A DNA stretch of 62,343 nt from Oscillospiraceae bacterium (GCA_015067845.1 SVLT01000014.1:1-62343); one strand, 5' to 3'. Numbered from the stretch's first letter, positions 41,852 to 50,375 are shown. Notes: generated by a model from the sequence alone, not told the origin. Numbers and translations: made by a program.

Positions 41852-44122
41852 TTACAGATCCAAGTAGCTGTCGGAATACAGCACGTTGTTCTTGAAGATG
41901 TCGCAGGACTTGATGGTTTCCATCAGACGGCGGTCGTTGGGGTTGACGATAGCGGAGGTCAGACCCTGCATCATGCACATTGCAACCAGAGTGGAGTCCA
42001 TGATGGGACGGACATCCTTGGGTGCACCGTTGGAGTTATTGGACAGACCACCGGTGGACTTCAGACCCTTGTCGGAGAACATCTTGATGGCTTCCAGAAC
42101 TTCCATCTGCTTGTCCTGCATACCCTTGACGACCAGGAACAGGGGGTCGAACCACAGATCATCGGAGGACATACCCAAGCTCAGGCCACGCTCCAGCATG
42201 TTGTCGCAGTGAACCATACGCTCTTCGTTGTCCTTGGCGATACCATCAGCGGAGCACAGAGCGATACAGATGGCATCGTTGGCAGCAGCCAAATCAATAT
42301 AGCCGATACGGGAGCCGGCGTCAGCAGAGTTGACGATGGGCTTGCCGTTTTCGCGGTTGTAAACCTTGATACCGGCTTCGATAGCCTTCATGTTGGCGGT
42401 GTCCAGAGCCAGAGGAACGTTGTTGAAGTTCTCCTGCAACAGCTTGACAGCCCACATCATACGCTCGGGACCGTCCTTCTCAGCAGGTCCGATGTTGACG
42501 TCCAAGTAAGTTGCGCCGGCCTTGATCTGAGCAGCGGCACGCTCCAGAATGGGAGCAGGATCACGCTCGTCCATAGCCTTGCGGATAGCGGGAGCGATGC
42601 AGTGGATGCGCTCGCCGATGGTGACGAAGGTCTTAGCCTCGGGGTTGTGGCCCTTGTACTGTACGCCCATGTCCACGATCTCGATCTTGGGCACGCGGGT
42701 CTGGAGCAGCTCGTCGAAGGACAGTTCCTTGACTTCCTCCTGCACAGTACCGGCCTTGGCAGCACGCTCAGCCTCAGCAGCCTTAGCGCCGGCCTCGTAC
42801 TCCTTGTCCTTCATGTACTTGGGCAGCTGAACAGCCTCCAGAGGACCGACGACCACGTTCCACTCAGGCAACTTCTCCTGAATTTCGCCCTTCATAACGG
42901 CAACCTTGCCGGGGATGATCAGGGTGCGGTTCTTGATCTTGTTTGCAATGTCCAGCTCCTCAAAGGTCTTCTTGATGGTGGAGGAGGACAGCTTGCCGGC
43001 AGCCCAGGCAGTCAGAACGGACATACCGGAAGCGTCGGTGATGATCAGGTTCACAGGCTGGCCGGAGCGCTCCAGTTCGCCGGAGACCAGGAAGTAGGTC
43101 AGAGCGAAGTCAACGGTCAGAGCGCAGGGGCTGTTCTCGTCAGCGCCGTTGATGGGGTAGATCTTAGCTTCCACCTTCATGGGCTTCTGAGGATCGGTGT
43201 AGATGTTCTGACGCAGGCCGTACAGAGGCAGAGCCTGTGCGTAGGACATATGGCTCATGACGATGATGGAAGCGTACTTCTCAACGAACATGGCAGCCAA
43301 AGCAGTCTGCAAACGGTCATCGCCCTTGGCAATGCGAGCCACATTGACGATGGAGGGATAACCAAAGGTACGGTCCTCGTCCTTCAAAGCGGTACGGCGG
43401 ACCAGAACGGCATTTGCCAGAGTTTCCTTGGCAGTCTTGCCGGTGACATCCAGAACCAGGTTCTTGTTACCCTTGGCTTCCAGATTCTTCACGGTGTCGT
43501 ACAGGTCGGAGATGTTCTCGGCCCAAACGCCCAGAGCAACACCGGCTTCGGTAGCAACAGCGTTCATAGCTTCCCAGTTGTCGGGGGTAGCGCCGTCCAG
43601 AATGACGTCCTTGCCGCAGACAGCCAGAGCTGCCTTGGCGCACTCCACATCCCAGCATTCCAGCACCAGGCTGCGGCCGGTAGCGGCTGCCTTCTTCACC
43701 AGGTCAGCGTAGACAGCGGGATTGGACTGCTTGTTGGCAACATGGATGAATTCCACGTACATACGCTCGCCGATGCGCTCGTAATCCACCTTCATCAGTT
43801 CAGCGATCTTCTCGTCTGCCTTGTCGGCGCAATCGGTGCACAGGCAAACAGCGAACATATTCTTGTTAACCAGAGTCTTCTCGTGACGGAACAGGACAGT
43901 CTCGCCGCCCAGCTTGTGCTCGCCAACGGAAACAGTCTTCATCAGAGGAGCAGTTGCGGAGTTCAGAGTTGCCAGAGCTTCCTCGGAGAAGTAGGGGCAC
44001 TTGTCCAAAGACACAGCGCCCTGTGCCACCTTCATACAGAATGCCATACAGGTGGGGCTGCCGCACTCCTTACAGTTCTTCTTAGGAGACAGCTTAAAAA
44101 TATCAAGACCTTTCAAAGCCAT
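41852..44122 (-). CDS. acsCE: Fused corrinoid Fe-S protein large subunit (AcsC) and methyltransferase (AcsE)
   Basis: 756 residues, two enzymes in one frame. Residues 1 to about 440 are AcsC, the large subunit of the corrinoid iron-sulfur protein: the 4Fe-4S ligands Cys17, Cys20, Cys25 and Cys42 (CKECGSPTC) and the barrel/cobalamin region (TDASGMSVLTAWAAGKLS). Residues about 441-485 are an Ala/Glu/Lys-rich linker. Residues about 490-756 are AcsE, methyl-THF:corrinoid protein methyltransferase (DVNIGPAEKDG, ALDTANMKAIEAG, FDPLFLVV, GGLSNNSNG). Separate genes in classic acetogens are about 446 and 262 residues long, which together with the linker account for the length. AAGGAGG lies before the ATG; acsD ends 20 nt upstream. 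Confidence 0.93.
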   Translation of the reverse strand: MALKGLDIFKLSPKKNCKECGSPTCMAFCMKVAQGAVSLDKCPYFSEEALATLNSATAPLMKTVSVGEHKLGGETVLFRHEKTLVNKNMFAVCLCTDCADKADEKIAELMKVDYERIGERMYVEFIHVANKQSNPAVYADLVKKAAATGRSLVLECWDVECAKAALAVCGKDVILDGATPDNWEAMNAVATEAGVALGVWAENISDLYDTVKNLEAKGNKNLVLDVTGKTAKETLANAVLVRRTALKDEDRTFGYPSIVNVARIAKGDDRLQTALAAMFVEKYASIIVMSHMSYAQALPLYGLRQNIYTDPQKPMKVEAKIYPINGADENSPCALTVDFALTYFLVSGELERSGQPVNLIITDASGMSVLTAWAAGKLSSSTIKKTFEELDIANKIKNRTLIIPGKVAVMKGEIQEKLPEWNVVVGPLEAVQLPKYMKDKEYEAGAKAAEAERAAKAGTVQEEVKELSFDELLQTRVPKIEIVDMGVQYKGHNPEAKTFVTIGERIHCIAPAIRKAMDERDPAPILERAAAQIKAGATYLDVNIGPAEKDGPERMMWAVKLLQENFNNVPLALDTANMKAIEAGIKVYNRENGKPIVNSADAGSRIGYIDLAAANDAICIALCSADGIAKDNEERMVHCDNMLERGLSLGMSSDDLWFDPLFLVVKGMQDKQMEVLEAIKMFSDKGLKSTGGLSNNSNGAPKDVRPIMDSTLVAMCMMQGLTSAIVNPNDRRLMETIKSCDIFKNNVLYSDSYLDL

Positions 44123-44142
44123 TGTATGTATCCTCCTTCCGA

Positions 44143-45084
44143 TCAGACGAGTTCAGTGATGAACTTCTTAATGGTTGCCACGGACTCGGGGTGACGCAGA
44201 ACCACTGCATCGGCACCGCCGGTCAGGTCAGCTGCGGCAGTAGCAACTTCCATAGAAATGGCGCGCTCTTCCATGCTGCCCCATGCGGGCTCATCAGCCT
44301 CGGTAGCGGTGGATTCCTTAACGGTCCAGGTGTCGTTGCAAACGGCAGCCAGGATGGGCATCTGCAGATCGCTGTCGCCCTGAGCCAGAGCAGCCAGACG
44401 GATGCGGTCGAAGGTGGATGCGGCATATTCGTAGCCGTAACCCACAGCGGCAGTACCGATGTCCATAACCAGGGACTCGGGGCTGACATTCAGGCCCTTG
44501 AGCATGATGTTCAGCTGCTTTGCCAGGTTGATGTCGTCAGCGGTCTCTGCGCCCAGCTTCTGGTTGCTTGCCAGAGCGACGGATGCGCCGACGGTCTTGT
44601 AGTTTTCGTTCTTTGCGGACATGAACAGAACATTCTTGCCTGCCAGGGCGTCTGCCAGAGCAGCCAGCAGCTCGCCGTCACGCTCCAGGTTCTTGCAGCC
44701 CATGACAACGATGGGCTTGGTGACGACCTCGGCAACAGCCTTGGCGTCAGCAACGCAGTCTGCAACGGAGCGATTTGCGCCGTTGGGGTCAGCGCCCACG
44801 AAGTTCAGGCAGATGAAGTCGCAGCCTTCGATGGTCTCAGCCTTCTTGGCGTAGTCGGCCATGGTGGCGCAGCCTGCGTAGAATTCCTTCAATGCGGGCC
44901 ATTCCCAGTTGGATGCCAGATCGGAAACTTCCACGCCGATCTTGGGTGCATTTTCGATGGGAGCGTCGAAGGTGTAGAACGGCAGCACATTCTGACCGCC
45001 GATGACGATTGCCTTGTCACCGGTACCCAGAGTCACGGCATTGATCTTGCCGCTGTAAGGCTGCGTCTTAGGTGTAAAAGACAT
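44143..45084 (-). CDS. acsD: Corrinoid Fe-S protein small subunit
   Basis: 313 residues (about 320 in acetogens). Partner of AcsC, a TIM-barrel subunit that helps hold the corrinoid as the methyl group moves to acetyl-CoA synthase. Blocks seen: TQPYSGKINAVTLGTGDKAI, VIGGQNVLPFYTFD, DFICLNFVGADPNG and VMDIGTAAVGYGYEY. I chose the ATG at 45082-45084, preceded by AGGGGG; the longer frame reads into a repeat element (45161-45312) and is not coding. The adjoining acsC/acsE fusion gene confirms the assignment. Confidence 0.94.
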   Translation of the reverse strand: MSFTPKTQPYSGKINAVTLGTGDKAIVIGGQNVLPFYTFDAPIENAPKIGVEVSDLASNWEWPALKEFYAGCATMADYAKKAETIEGCDFICLNFVGADPNGANRSVADCVADAKAVAEVVTKPIVVMGCKNLERDGELLAALADALAGKNVLFMSAKNENYKTVGASVALASNQKLGAETADDINLAKQLNIMLKGLNVSPESLVMDIGTAAVGYGYEYAASTFDRIRLAALAQGDSDLQMPILAAVCNDTWTVKESTATEADEPAWGSMEERAISMEVATAAADLTGGADAVVLRHPESVATIKKFITELV

Positions 45085-45160
45085 AGTTGGTTTCCCCCTT
45101 AATAATATTGGTGCAAATGAAATTTGCAAAATTGATGATTTTTCTGTCATTCCAAGCCAA

Positions 45161-45312
45161 GGCTTCTCCTCGAGGAGAAGCTGGCATTTGTGAGGAACGA
45201 ACAAATGACTGATGTGGTGTTGCTGCATCAGCAGCATATTTTGTCGCCTTTGGCGACACCACCACATCCGCCTCGCATACGCTCGGCACCTTCTCCTCAA
45301 GGAGAAGGCTTC
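45161..45312. mobile_element. Gene-less family A element (MITE-like) between cooC and acsD
   Basis: 152 nt with the same end structure as 41039-41511: AGGCTTCTCCTCGAGGAGAA then GCTGGC and GATGTGGTGTT on the left, and the matching inverted end (CACCTTCTCC...GGAGAAGGCTT) on the right, with CCTCGCATACGCTCGG inside. Contains small palindromes and no gene. It lies inside the acs operon. Confidence 0.75.
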
Positions 45313-45317
45313 GTTTT

Positions 45318-46088
45318 TTACAGTCCAATGGACTGAGCGATGCCCCGCAGGGCAACTTTCATAGGATCGCTATCCGGCAGTTTGGAAGAAGGCTCGCCGT
45401 CACAGTCACAGCGGTATACCGCCTCATCATGGGGCAGAACACCAAACAATTGAAGACCGTGCTTTTCGATTTCTTCCTTCACGCCATCATCCAGCACACC
45501 GCCCGGCGCGCGATTGACGATCAGACCCATCTTGGTGGGATTCAGATTCATTTCCCGCACCATTTCGGCAATTCTGGCCACCGCCTGAATGCCCCGGCGG
45601 GAGCAGTCAGAGATCAGAAGCATGGTGTCCACATGGGGAAGCGTTCCCCGGGCCACATGCTCCAGACCGGCCTCATTGTCCATAACGATGTAGCTGTAAT
45701 TCTTTGCGTACTTGTCCACCTGGTTTTTCAGTACGCCGTTTACATAGCAGTAACAGCCCTTGCCCTGGGTGCGGCCCATGACCAGCATATCAAAATCGTC
45801 CTCTTCCACGATGGCAGAGTTGAATTTGAAGTCCGCATAGTCGGCCTTGGTCATGCCCGCAGGGATGGTGCCGTGGAGCTCTGCGTTGGCCATTTCCTCA
45901 CGGATGGCGCCCAGAGAGGTTTCTACCTCCACCCCCAGCACCTCATTGAGATTGCTGTTGGCATCGGCGTCCACGACCAGCACAGGACCGTTTTTCTTCT
46001 TGCAAAGATAGTCGATAAGCATACCGCAGGTGGTAGTTTTGCCCACGCCGCCCTTACCGGCTACCGCGATGGTATGGGGATTTGCCAT
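45318..46088 (-). CDS. cooC: CO dehydrogenase nickel-insertion ATPase, CooC/AcsF type
   Basis: 256 residues. MinD-like P-loop ATPase: GKGGVGKTTT (11-20), DADANSNLNE and MDNEAGLEHVARG. The CxC motif of CooC is present (Cys112 and Cys114 in KGCYCYVNG), which binds metal at the dimer interface. The family loads nickel into CODH or acetyl-CoA synthase. AAGGAGC precedes the ATG at 46086-46088. It starts 13 nt after the metF stop codon. Its client enzymes (CODH, acetyl-CoA synthase) are not in this window. Confidence 0.92.
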   Translation of the reverse strand: MANPHTIAVAGKGGVGKTTTCGMLIDYLCKKKNGPVLVVDADANSNLNEVLGVEVETSLGAIREEMANAELHGTIPAGMTKADYADFKFNSAIVEEDDFDMLVMGRTQGKGCYCYVNGVLKNQVDKYAKNYSYIVMDNEAGLEHVARGTLPHVDTMLLISDCSRRGIQAVARIAEMVREMNLNPTKMGLIVNRAPGGVLDDGVKEEIEKHGLQLFGVLPHDEAVYRCDCDGEPSSKLPDSDPMKVALRGIAQSIGL

Positions 46089-46101
46089 AGATATTTGCTC
46101 C

Positions 46102-47040
46102 TTACACCAGATCCAGCAGGCCGGCTTCCTTAGCAATGTAAGCCACGTCGTCGAACTTGTTCAGTGCATACAGGTGGATGCCGTTGATGCCGCAAGCGCG
46201 GTACTCGTCGATCTGGTTGATGGTGTACTCGATACCGGCCTTCTTGAAGTCTTCCTTCTTTTGAGCGCACAGAGCATCGGTCTCGCCCTTGTCGCCGGTG
46301 AAGGGATCGGGGAAGATCCAGTTCTTGGAGATGATCTCGCTGAGGGCTCTGGGCATAACGCAGCCGTTGCGGGACAGAGCCATGTTGATGGTAGCCTTCT
46401 GATCCAGAATGGGCATGATACCCACGTCCACGGGCATCCAGATGCCTGCGGCGCGGATCGCGTCCATCCAGTAGCGGAACTGATCCATATCCCAGCACAG
46501 CTGAGTCATGATGTAGTCAGCGCCGTTGTCCTGCTTCTGCTTCAGGAAAGCGATGTCAGCTTCCAGAGAGCGGCACTGAATGTGGCCTTCGGGAGAGCCA
46601 GCCACAGCGATGGTGAACTTGTCGCCGAACTCTTTGCGGGCGAACTTCACCAGCTCGGTAGCGTAGTGCAGGTCGCCGCCGGTGCCGGTCCAGCCAAAGG
46701 GCAGGTCGCCACGGAGCGCCAGCATATGATTGATGCCGTGATCCAGATAGTTCTGCAACTGCTCACGGATGCCTTCCTTGGTGTTGCCGATGCAGGTGAA
46801 ATGGGTGACACCAACGGTCTTACCGTCCTGCACGATCTTGTCCAGAACTTCCAGGTTCTTGCCCACATTGGTGCCGCCGGCGCCGTATGTACAGGAAATG
46901 TAGTCCGGGTTCAGGGTGTACAGCTGTTCCAGCACGCCGCCCTTACCACAGAGTTTTTCCATGCCCACATCTGTCTTGGGAGGGAATACCTCAAAAGAGA
47001 AGGCGCTGCGCTCGTCAAAAATTTCCATTACGCTGTTCAT
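46102..47040 (-). CDS. metF: Methylenetetrahydrofolate reductase
   Basis: 312 residues. Flavin-dependent reduction of methylene-THF to methyl-THF, feeding AcsE. Signatures: SFEVFPPKTDVG, DYISCTYGAGGT, LRGDLPFGWTG and QLCWDMDQFRYWMD. AGGAGG precedes the ATG at 47038-47040. First gene of the operon metF-cooC-acsD-acsC/acsE. No metV gene (the small zinc partner often seen in acetogens) is next to it. A palindrome overlaps its promoter at 47104-47122. Confidence 0.95.
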   Translation of the reverse strand: MNSVMEIFDERSAFSFEVFPPKTDVGMEKLCGKGGVLEQLYTLNPDYISCTYGAGGTNVGKNLEVLDKIVQDGKTVGVTHFTCIGNTKEGIREQLQNYLDHGINHMLALRGDLPFGWTGTGGDLHYATELVKFARKEFGDKFTIAVAGSPEGHIQCRSLEADIAFLKQKQDNGADYIMTQLCWDMDQFRYWMDAIRAAGIWMPVDVGIMPILDQKATINMALSRNGCVMPRALSEIISKNWIFPDPFTGDKGETDALCAQKKEDFKKAGIEYTINQIDEYRACGINGIHLYALNKFDDVAYIAKEAGLLDLV

Positions 47041-47103
47041 ATATTTCTTTTCCTCCTGGGTGCATATTGCATCCGAAATTTTTGGGCGCAGTGCGCCCAT
47101 ATC

Positions 47104-47143
47104 GATACGAGTATATCGTATCACATATATCACAGAAATTCAA
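47104..47143 (-). promoter_or_regulatory. metF operon promoter with overlapping inverted repeat
   Basis: On the minus strand TTGAAT (47138-47143), 17-nt spacer, TACGAT (47115-47120). The inverted repeat GATACGA-5 nt-TCGTATC (47104-47122) covers the -10 box, as expected of a repressor operator. The XRE regulator gene lies directly upstream on the same strand. Confidence 0.6.
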
Positions 47144-47169
47144 CCTTAATTTTATACAATTTTACTTAT

Positions 47170-47478
47170 TTATTCCAGTAATGCCCACAGCAAATGGCAC
47201 ACCATTTCCTCCTTCGTCAGCTTTGTGGACACCTCGCCCTCTGTTGTCAGCCGGTGCAGCGCCGCCACATCCCGGATGGTGTCCGGTCGCCCGGACAGCA
47301 GATAGTCCAAGGATACTCCAAAAATCCGGGAAAGGGCGATCAGCGTTTCCACCGACGGCTCCCGTCTCCCCTGCTCGTACATTCCTACCGTGCTGGTGCT
47401 GATGTGCAGCTTCTGCGCCAGCTCCGCCTGACTGAGACCACAGCTCTGACGCAACGATGCAATGCGTGTTCCTAACAT
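47170..47478 (-). CDS. XRE-family DNA-binding regulator
   Basis: 102 residues. Helix-turn-helix in the N-terminal half: IASLRQSCGLSQAELAQKLH and ISTSTVGMYEQGRREPS, followed by LDYLLSGRPDT and a short helical tail. AGGAA lies upstream of the ATG. It sits immediately before the metF operon; the palindromic box over the metF promoter is a plausible target (inference). Divergent from the DUF1858 gene. Confidence 0.85.
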   Translation of the reverse strand: MLGTRIASLRQSCGLSQAELAQKLHISTSTVGMYEQGRREPSVETLIALSRIFGVSLDYLLSGRPDTIRDVAALHRLTTEGEVSTKLTKEEMVCHLLWALLE

Positions 47479-47595
47479 AAAAAATTCCTCTCTTTCTGTC
47501 GTTTTTTGTTATCTTACCACGCGAATTTTGCGAAAGGTGCGGAAAGCCGTCGAAACTTTTGGAATTGTGTGTGGAAATTAACAGAAAACTGCCTC

Positions 47596-47624
47596 TTGTT
47601 TTTTTCTGCACAAGGGGTTATAAT
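47596..47624 (+). promoter_or_regulatory. Promoter of the DUF1858 gene
   Basis: TTGTTT (47596-47601), 17-nt spacer, TATAAT (47619-47624), 31 nt before the ATG. Confidence 0.7.
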
Positions 47625-47654
47625 AGGCGGAGAAATGTAATAGGAGGTCAAATT

Positions 47655-47888
47655 ATGGCTGTAAAAATTGAAAAAGACACCATTATCGGTGATGTTCTGG
47701 ATGTTGCCCCTCAGGCTGCACCTCTGTTCTTTGCTATCGGCATGCACTGCCTGGGCTGCCCCTCTTCCCGGGGTGAGACCGTTGAGGAAGCCTGCATGGT
47801 CCACGGCATCGAATGCGAGCCGTTCCTGGCACAGCTGAACCGTTTCCTGGAAGCCTACGAAGCCGACCAGGCCGAGAAGAACCAGTAA
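47655..47888 (+). CDS. DUF1858-domain protein (hybrid-cluster type)
   Basis: 77 residues. Pattern IEKDTIIGDVLDVAPQAAPL, FFAIGMHCLGCPSSRGETVE with a CxxC pair, then EACMVHGIE: the DUF1858 fold found alone or joined to hybrid-cluster and disulfide-related proteins. The CLGC motif may bind metal or take part in redox. AGGAGG lies 7 nt before the ATG. Single gene with promoter and terminator. Confidence 0.85.
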   Translation: MAVKIEKDTIIGDVLDVAPQAAPLFFAIGMHCLGCPSSRGETVEEACMVHGIECEPFLAQLNRFLEAYEADQAEKNQ

Positions 47889-47896
47889 AACCGGCT

Positions 47897-47930
47897 ACGC
47901 CATCCCGGAATCAGCCGGGATGGCGTTTTT
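47897..47930 (+). terminator. Terminator of the DUF1858 gene
   Basis: A 12-bp stem (ACGCCATCCCGG with its complement), 6-nt loop, then TTTTT. Confidence 0.85.
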
Positions 47931-47931
47931 A

Positions 47932-48093
47932 ACCTTCCCCCAAGGGGAAGGTGCCCCCAAATGGGGGCGGAAGAGGAATACGGGCAGTAATGAAGAATTA
48001 CCATGAATGTATAGGCCTATTCCAATGTCGGTTCTGTCGCCGTTTCTCTCCCGACCTCACTTCGTTCGGCCACCCTCCCCCCGGGAGAGGGTA
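47932..48093. repeat. Dispersed palindrome-ended repeat, family B copy 3
   Basis: CCTTCCCCCAAGGGGAAGG start, GGAAGAGGAATACGGGC inside, and CACCCTCCCCCCGGGAGAGG end with GACCTCACTTCGTTCGGC. Same order of blocks as 17585-17746 and 21302-21485. Confidence 0.75.
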
Positions 48094-48117
48094 TATGTCT
48101 AAAACCGGAGGTTATCT

Positions 48118-48774
48118 ATGCACCTTCCCATTTCCAAACGGCTCCTGGCCTGCGCAGAATATATCCGCCCCGGTGATGCGGTGGCCGATGTAGGTTGCGA
48201 CCACGGCTATCTGGGGATCCATCTGCTGACCAACGGCATCGCCAAAAAAGTCTTTGCATCGGACATCAACGCAGGCCCGTTGCAGGCCGCCCGGTGCAAT
48301 TCAGAAAAATACGGCGTAGCTGACCGGATGACCTTTCATCTTTCCGATGGCGTGGCAAATGTGCCCCGGGATTTTGACGCGCTGGTGTGCGCCGGCATGG
48401 GCGGAGACACCATGGTCTCCATTCTGGAATCCGCCCCCTGGCTGAAATGCAACCGCTACCGCCTTGTTCTGCAATGCCAGAGCAAAACGCCCCTGCTTCG
48501 TCGCTATTTGTCGGAAAACGGCTGGCACATCAAGGAAGAGACCGTATTGAAAGACGGCCGGTTTCTCTATACCGTCATAGAGGTTATCTGGGATCCGGAT
48601 GCTCCCCGGCTGACCGTAGGGCAATGGTACATCTCCCCTGCCCTTTTGAAAAACGACTGCCCGGAAACCGCGGAGTATGTGCTTCGCATTTTGGAGGGTC
48701 TGCGCTTAGCAGTATCCCACCGGGACGACCCGGAAAAGAAACAGGCACTGGAAGAATTGGAGAAAGTATTATGA
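48118..48774 (+). CDS. trmK: tRNA (adenine22-N1)-methyltransferase
   Basis: 218 residues. SAM-dependent methylation of A22 in bacterial tRNA. Blocks: VADVGCDHGYLGIHLLTNGI, ASDINAGPLQAARCNSEKYG and CAGMGGDTMVSIL, matching TrmK/COG2384. The GAGG site precedes the ATG. Its TGA overlaps the next gene's ATG (ATGA), the frequent trmK-nif3 pairing of Firmicutes. Confidence 0.9.
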   Translation: MHLPISKRLLACAEYIRPGDAVADVGCDHGYLGIHLLTNGIAKKVFASDINAGPLQAARCNSEKYGVADRMTFHLSDGVANVPRDFDALVCAGMGGDTMVSILESAPWLKCNRYRLVLQCQSKTPLLRRYLSENGWHIKEETVLKDGRFLYTVIEVIWDPDAPRLTVGQWYISPALLKNDCPETAEYVLRILEGLRLAVSHRDDPEKKQALEELEKVL

Positions 48775-49538
48775 TCACTGTACAAAACATTTTGGAATTT
48801 ATCGAAACCCTTGCCCCCCGGGAGCTGAAAATGGACTGGGACAATGTGGGTCTGAACTGTGGCAGCCGCAACGCCCCCGTCACCAAGATCCTTGTGGCCC
48901 TTGACCCCTTTGAGCATGTGTGCCAGGAGGCCGTGGATATCGGCGCGGACCTGGTGGTGACCCACCATCCCCTGATCTTCCGGGCCATCCCCATGGTCAC
49001 CGACGATGCCGCCATCACCCGGGGCATCATGAATCTGTGCCGTCACGGCATCAGCCACATCTGCGCCCACACCAATCTGGACTGCGCCGACGGCGGCGTG
49101 AACGATGTCCTCGCCCAAACCCTGGGACTGCAAAATGTAGAAAAGCTGGGTGCTTACGGCGGCATGATGCGCTGCGGCGAGGTGGAAGAGCAAAGCGTGG
49201 ACGCATTTCTTGCCCATGTGAAAGAAAAACTGAATTGCCCCGGTCTGCGCTACTGCGACGGCGGCAAGCCGGTGCGCAAGGTGACTGTTGGCGGCGGCAG
49301 CTGCTCCGACGGCCTGATGGATGTAATCCAAGCCGGCTGCGACACCTTCGTCACCGCCGATGTGAAATATAATTGCTTCTGGGATGCCCAGGAGCAGGGC
49401 GTGACCCTCATCGACGCCGGTCATTTCTACACAGAAAACCCCGTCTGTTCCGTGTTGGCGGATAAAATCGCCGCCGCTTTTCCGGAAGTGACCGTTGTTT
49501 TGTCCCAAAAACACGCGGATTGCATGAAATTCTATTGA
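48771..49538 (+). CDS. Nif3-like dinuclear metal protein (GTP cyclohydrolase I type 2 family)
   Basis: 255 residues. Metal-site residues: MDWDNVGLNCG, VVTHHPLIFR (His-His), CAHTNLDC and the late HFYTE block. Forms a hexamer with two metals; role unresolved in the family. It overlaps trmK by four bases, and that pairing supports the annotation. A YebC-type gene follows 64 nt downstream. Confidence 0.9.
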   Translation: MITVQNILEFIETLAPRELKMDWDNVGLNCGSRNAPVTKILVALDPFEHVCQEAVDIGADLVVTHHPLIFRAIPMVTDDAAITRGIMNLCRHGISHICAHTNLDCADGGVNDVLAQTLGLQNVEKLGAYGGMMRCGEVEEQSVDAFLAHVKEKLNCPGLRYCDGGKPVRKVTVGGGSCSDGLMDVIQAGCDTFVTADVKYNCFWDAQEQGVTLIDAGHFYTENPVCSVLADKIAAAFPEVTVVLSQKHADCMKFY

Positions 49539-49602
49539 TTTTCTTAGGAAAATCTGCTAAAATATAGCCGATATTTTTATAGAAACCGAAAGGAAGATCT
49601 TT

Positions 49603-50334
49603 ATGTCCGGACATTCCAAATGGCATAACATCCAAAAAACCAAGGGCGCACAGGACGCAAAGCGCGCTGCCGCCTTTACCAAGATCGCAAAAGAGCTGAT
49701 CGTCGCCGTGAAAGAGGGCGGCGGCATCACCGACCCGGCCAACAACTCCCGTCTGGCTACCGTCATCACCAAGGCCAAGGCTGCCAATATGCCCAACGAC
49801 AACATCAAGCGTTGTCTGGAGAAGGCTGCCGGCGCAGGCGGCGGTGACAACTACGAGTCCATTACCTATGAAGGCTACGGCCCCGGCGGTGTGGCTGTTA
49901 TCGTGGAGACCATGACCGACAACCGTAACCGTACCGCAGGCTCCATGCGCCACCACTTTGACAAGTTCGGCGGCAACCTGGGTGCATCCGGCTGCGTGAG
50001 CTGGTCCTTTGACAAGAAGGGCGTGCTGGTCATCGACAACGAGGACGGCGATTTTGACGAGGATACCGTGATGATGGACGCCATGGACTGCGGTGCGGAC
50101 GATTTCGAAGCTGAGGAAGATGTGTTCACCGTCTACACCACTCCCGACGATTTCAACGCCGTTGCCGAGGAGCTGGGCAAGAAATACACCTTTGTTTCTG
50201 CCCAGATCGAAATGGTGCCCCAGAACTATCAGAAGCTGGATAACGAAGAGCATGTGAAGCTGATGGAAAAGCTCATCGAGATCATGGAAGATGACGACGA
50301 TGTGCAGAACATCTGGCACAACTGGGAAGAATAA
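49603..50334 (+). CDS. yebC: YebC/PmpR-family regulator or translation factor
   Basis: 243 residues, full length. Signature start MSGHSKWHNIQKTKGAQDAK, then NMPNDNIKRCLEKAAG and EGYGPGGVAVIVETMTDN. The family binds DNA in some bacteria and relieves ribosome stalling at proline runs in others. GAAAGGAAG precedes the ATG. Single gene with a strong terminator behind it. Confidence 0.95.
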   Translation: MSGHSKWHNIQKTKGAQDAKRAAAFTKIAKELIVAVKEGGGITDPANNSRLATVITKAKAANMPNDNIKRCLEKAAGAGGGDNYESITYEGYGPGGVAVIVETMTDNRNRTAGSMRHHFDKFGGNLGASGCVSWSFDKKGVLVIDNEDGDFDEDTVMMDAMDCGADDFEAEEDVFTVYTTPDDFNAVAEELGKKYTFVSAQIEMVPQNYQKLDNEEHVKLMEKLIEIMEDDDDVQNIWHNWEE

Positions 50335-50339
50335 AATAC

Positions 50340-50371
50340 AAAACAGCACCGCCAAACGGCGGTGCTGTTTT
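50340..50371 (+). terminator. Terminator of the yebC gene
   Basis: A 14-bp stem (AAAACAGCACCGCC with its complement), AAAC loop, T-run built into the 3' strand. Confidence 0.85.
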
Positions 50372-50375
50372 ATTG

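Noticed and set aside
47041..47169. Cobalamin or other riboswitch upstream of the corrinoid-protein operon
   Set aside because: The leader is only about 70 nt, with a short GGGCGC hairpin and no B12-box.
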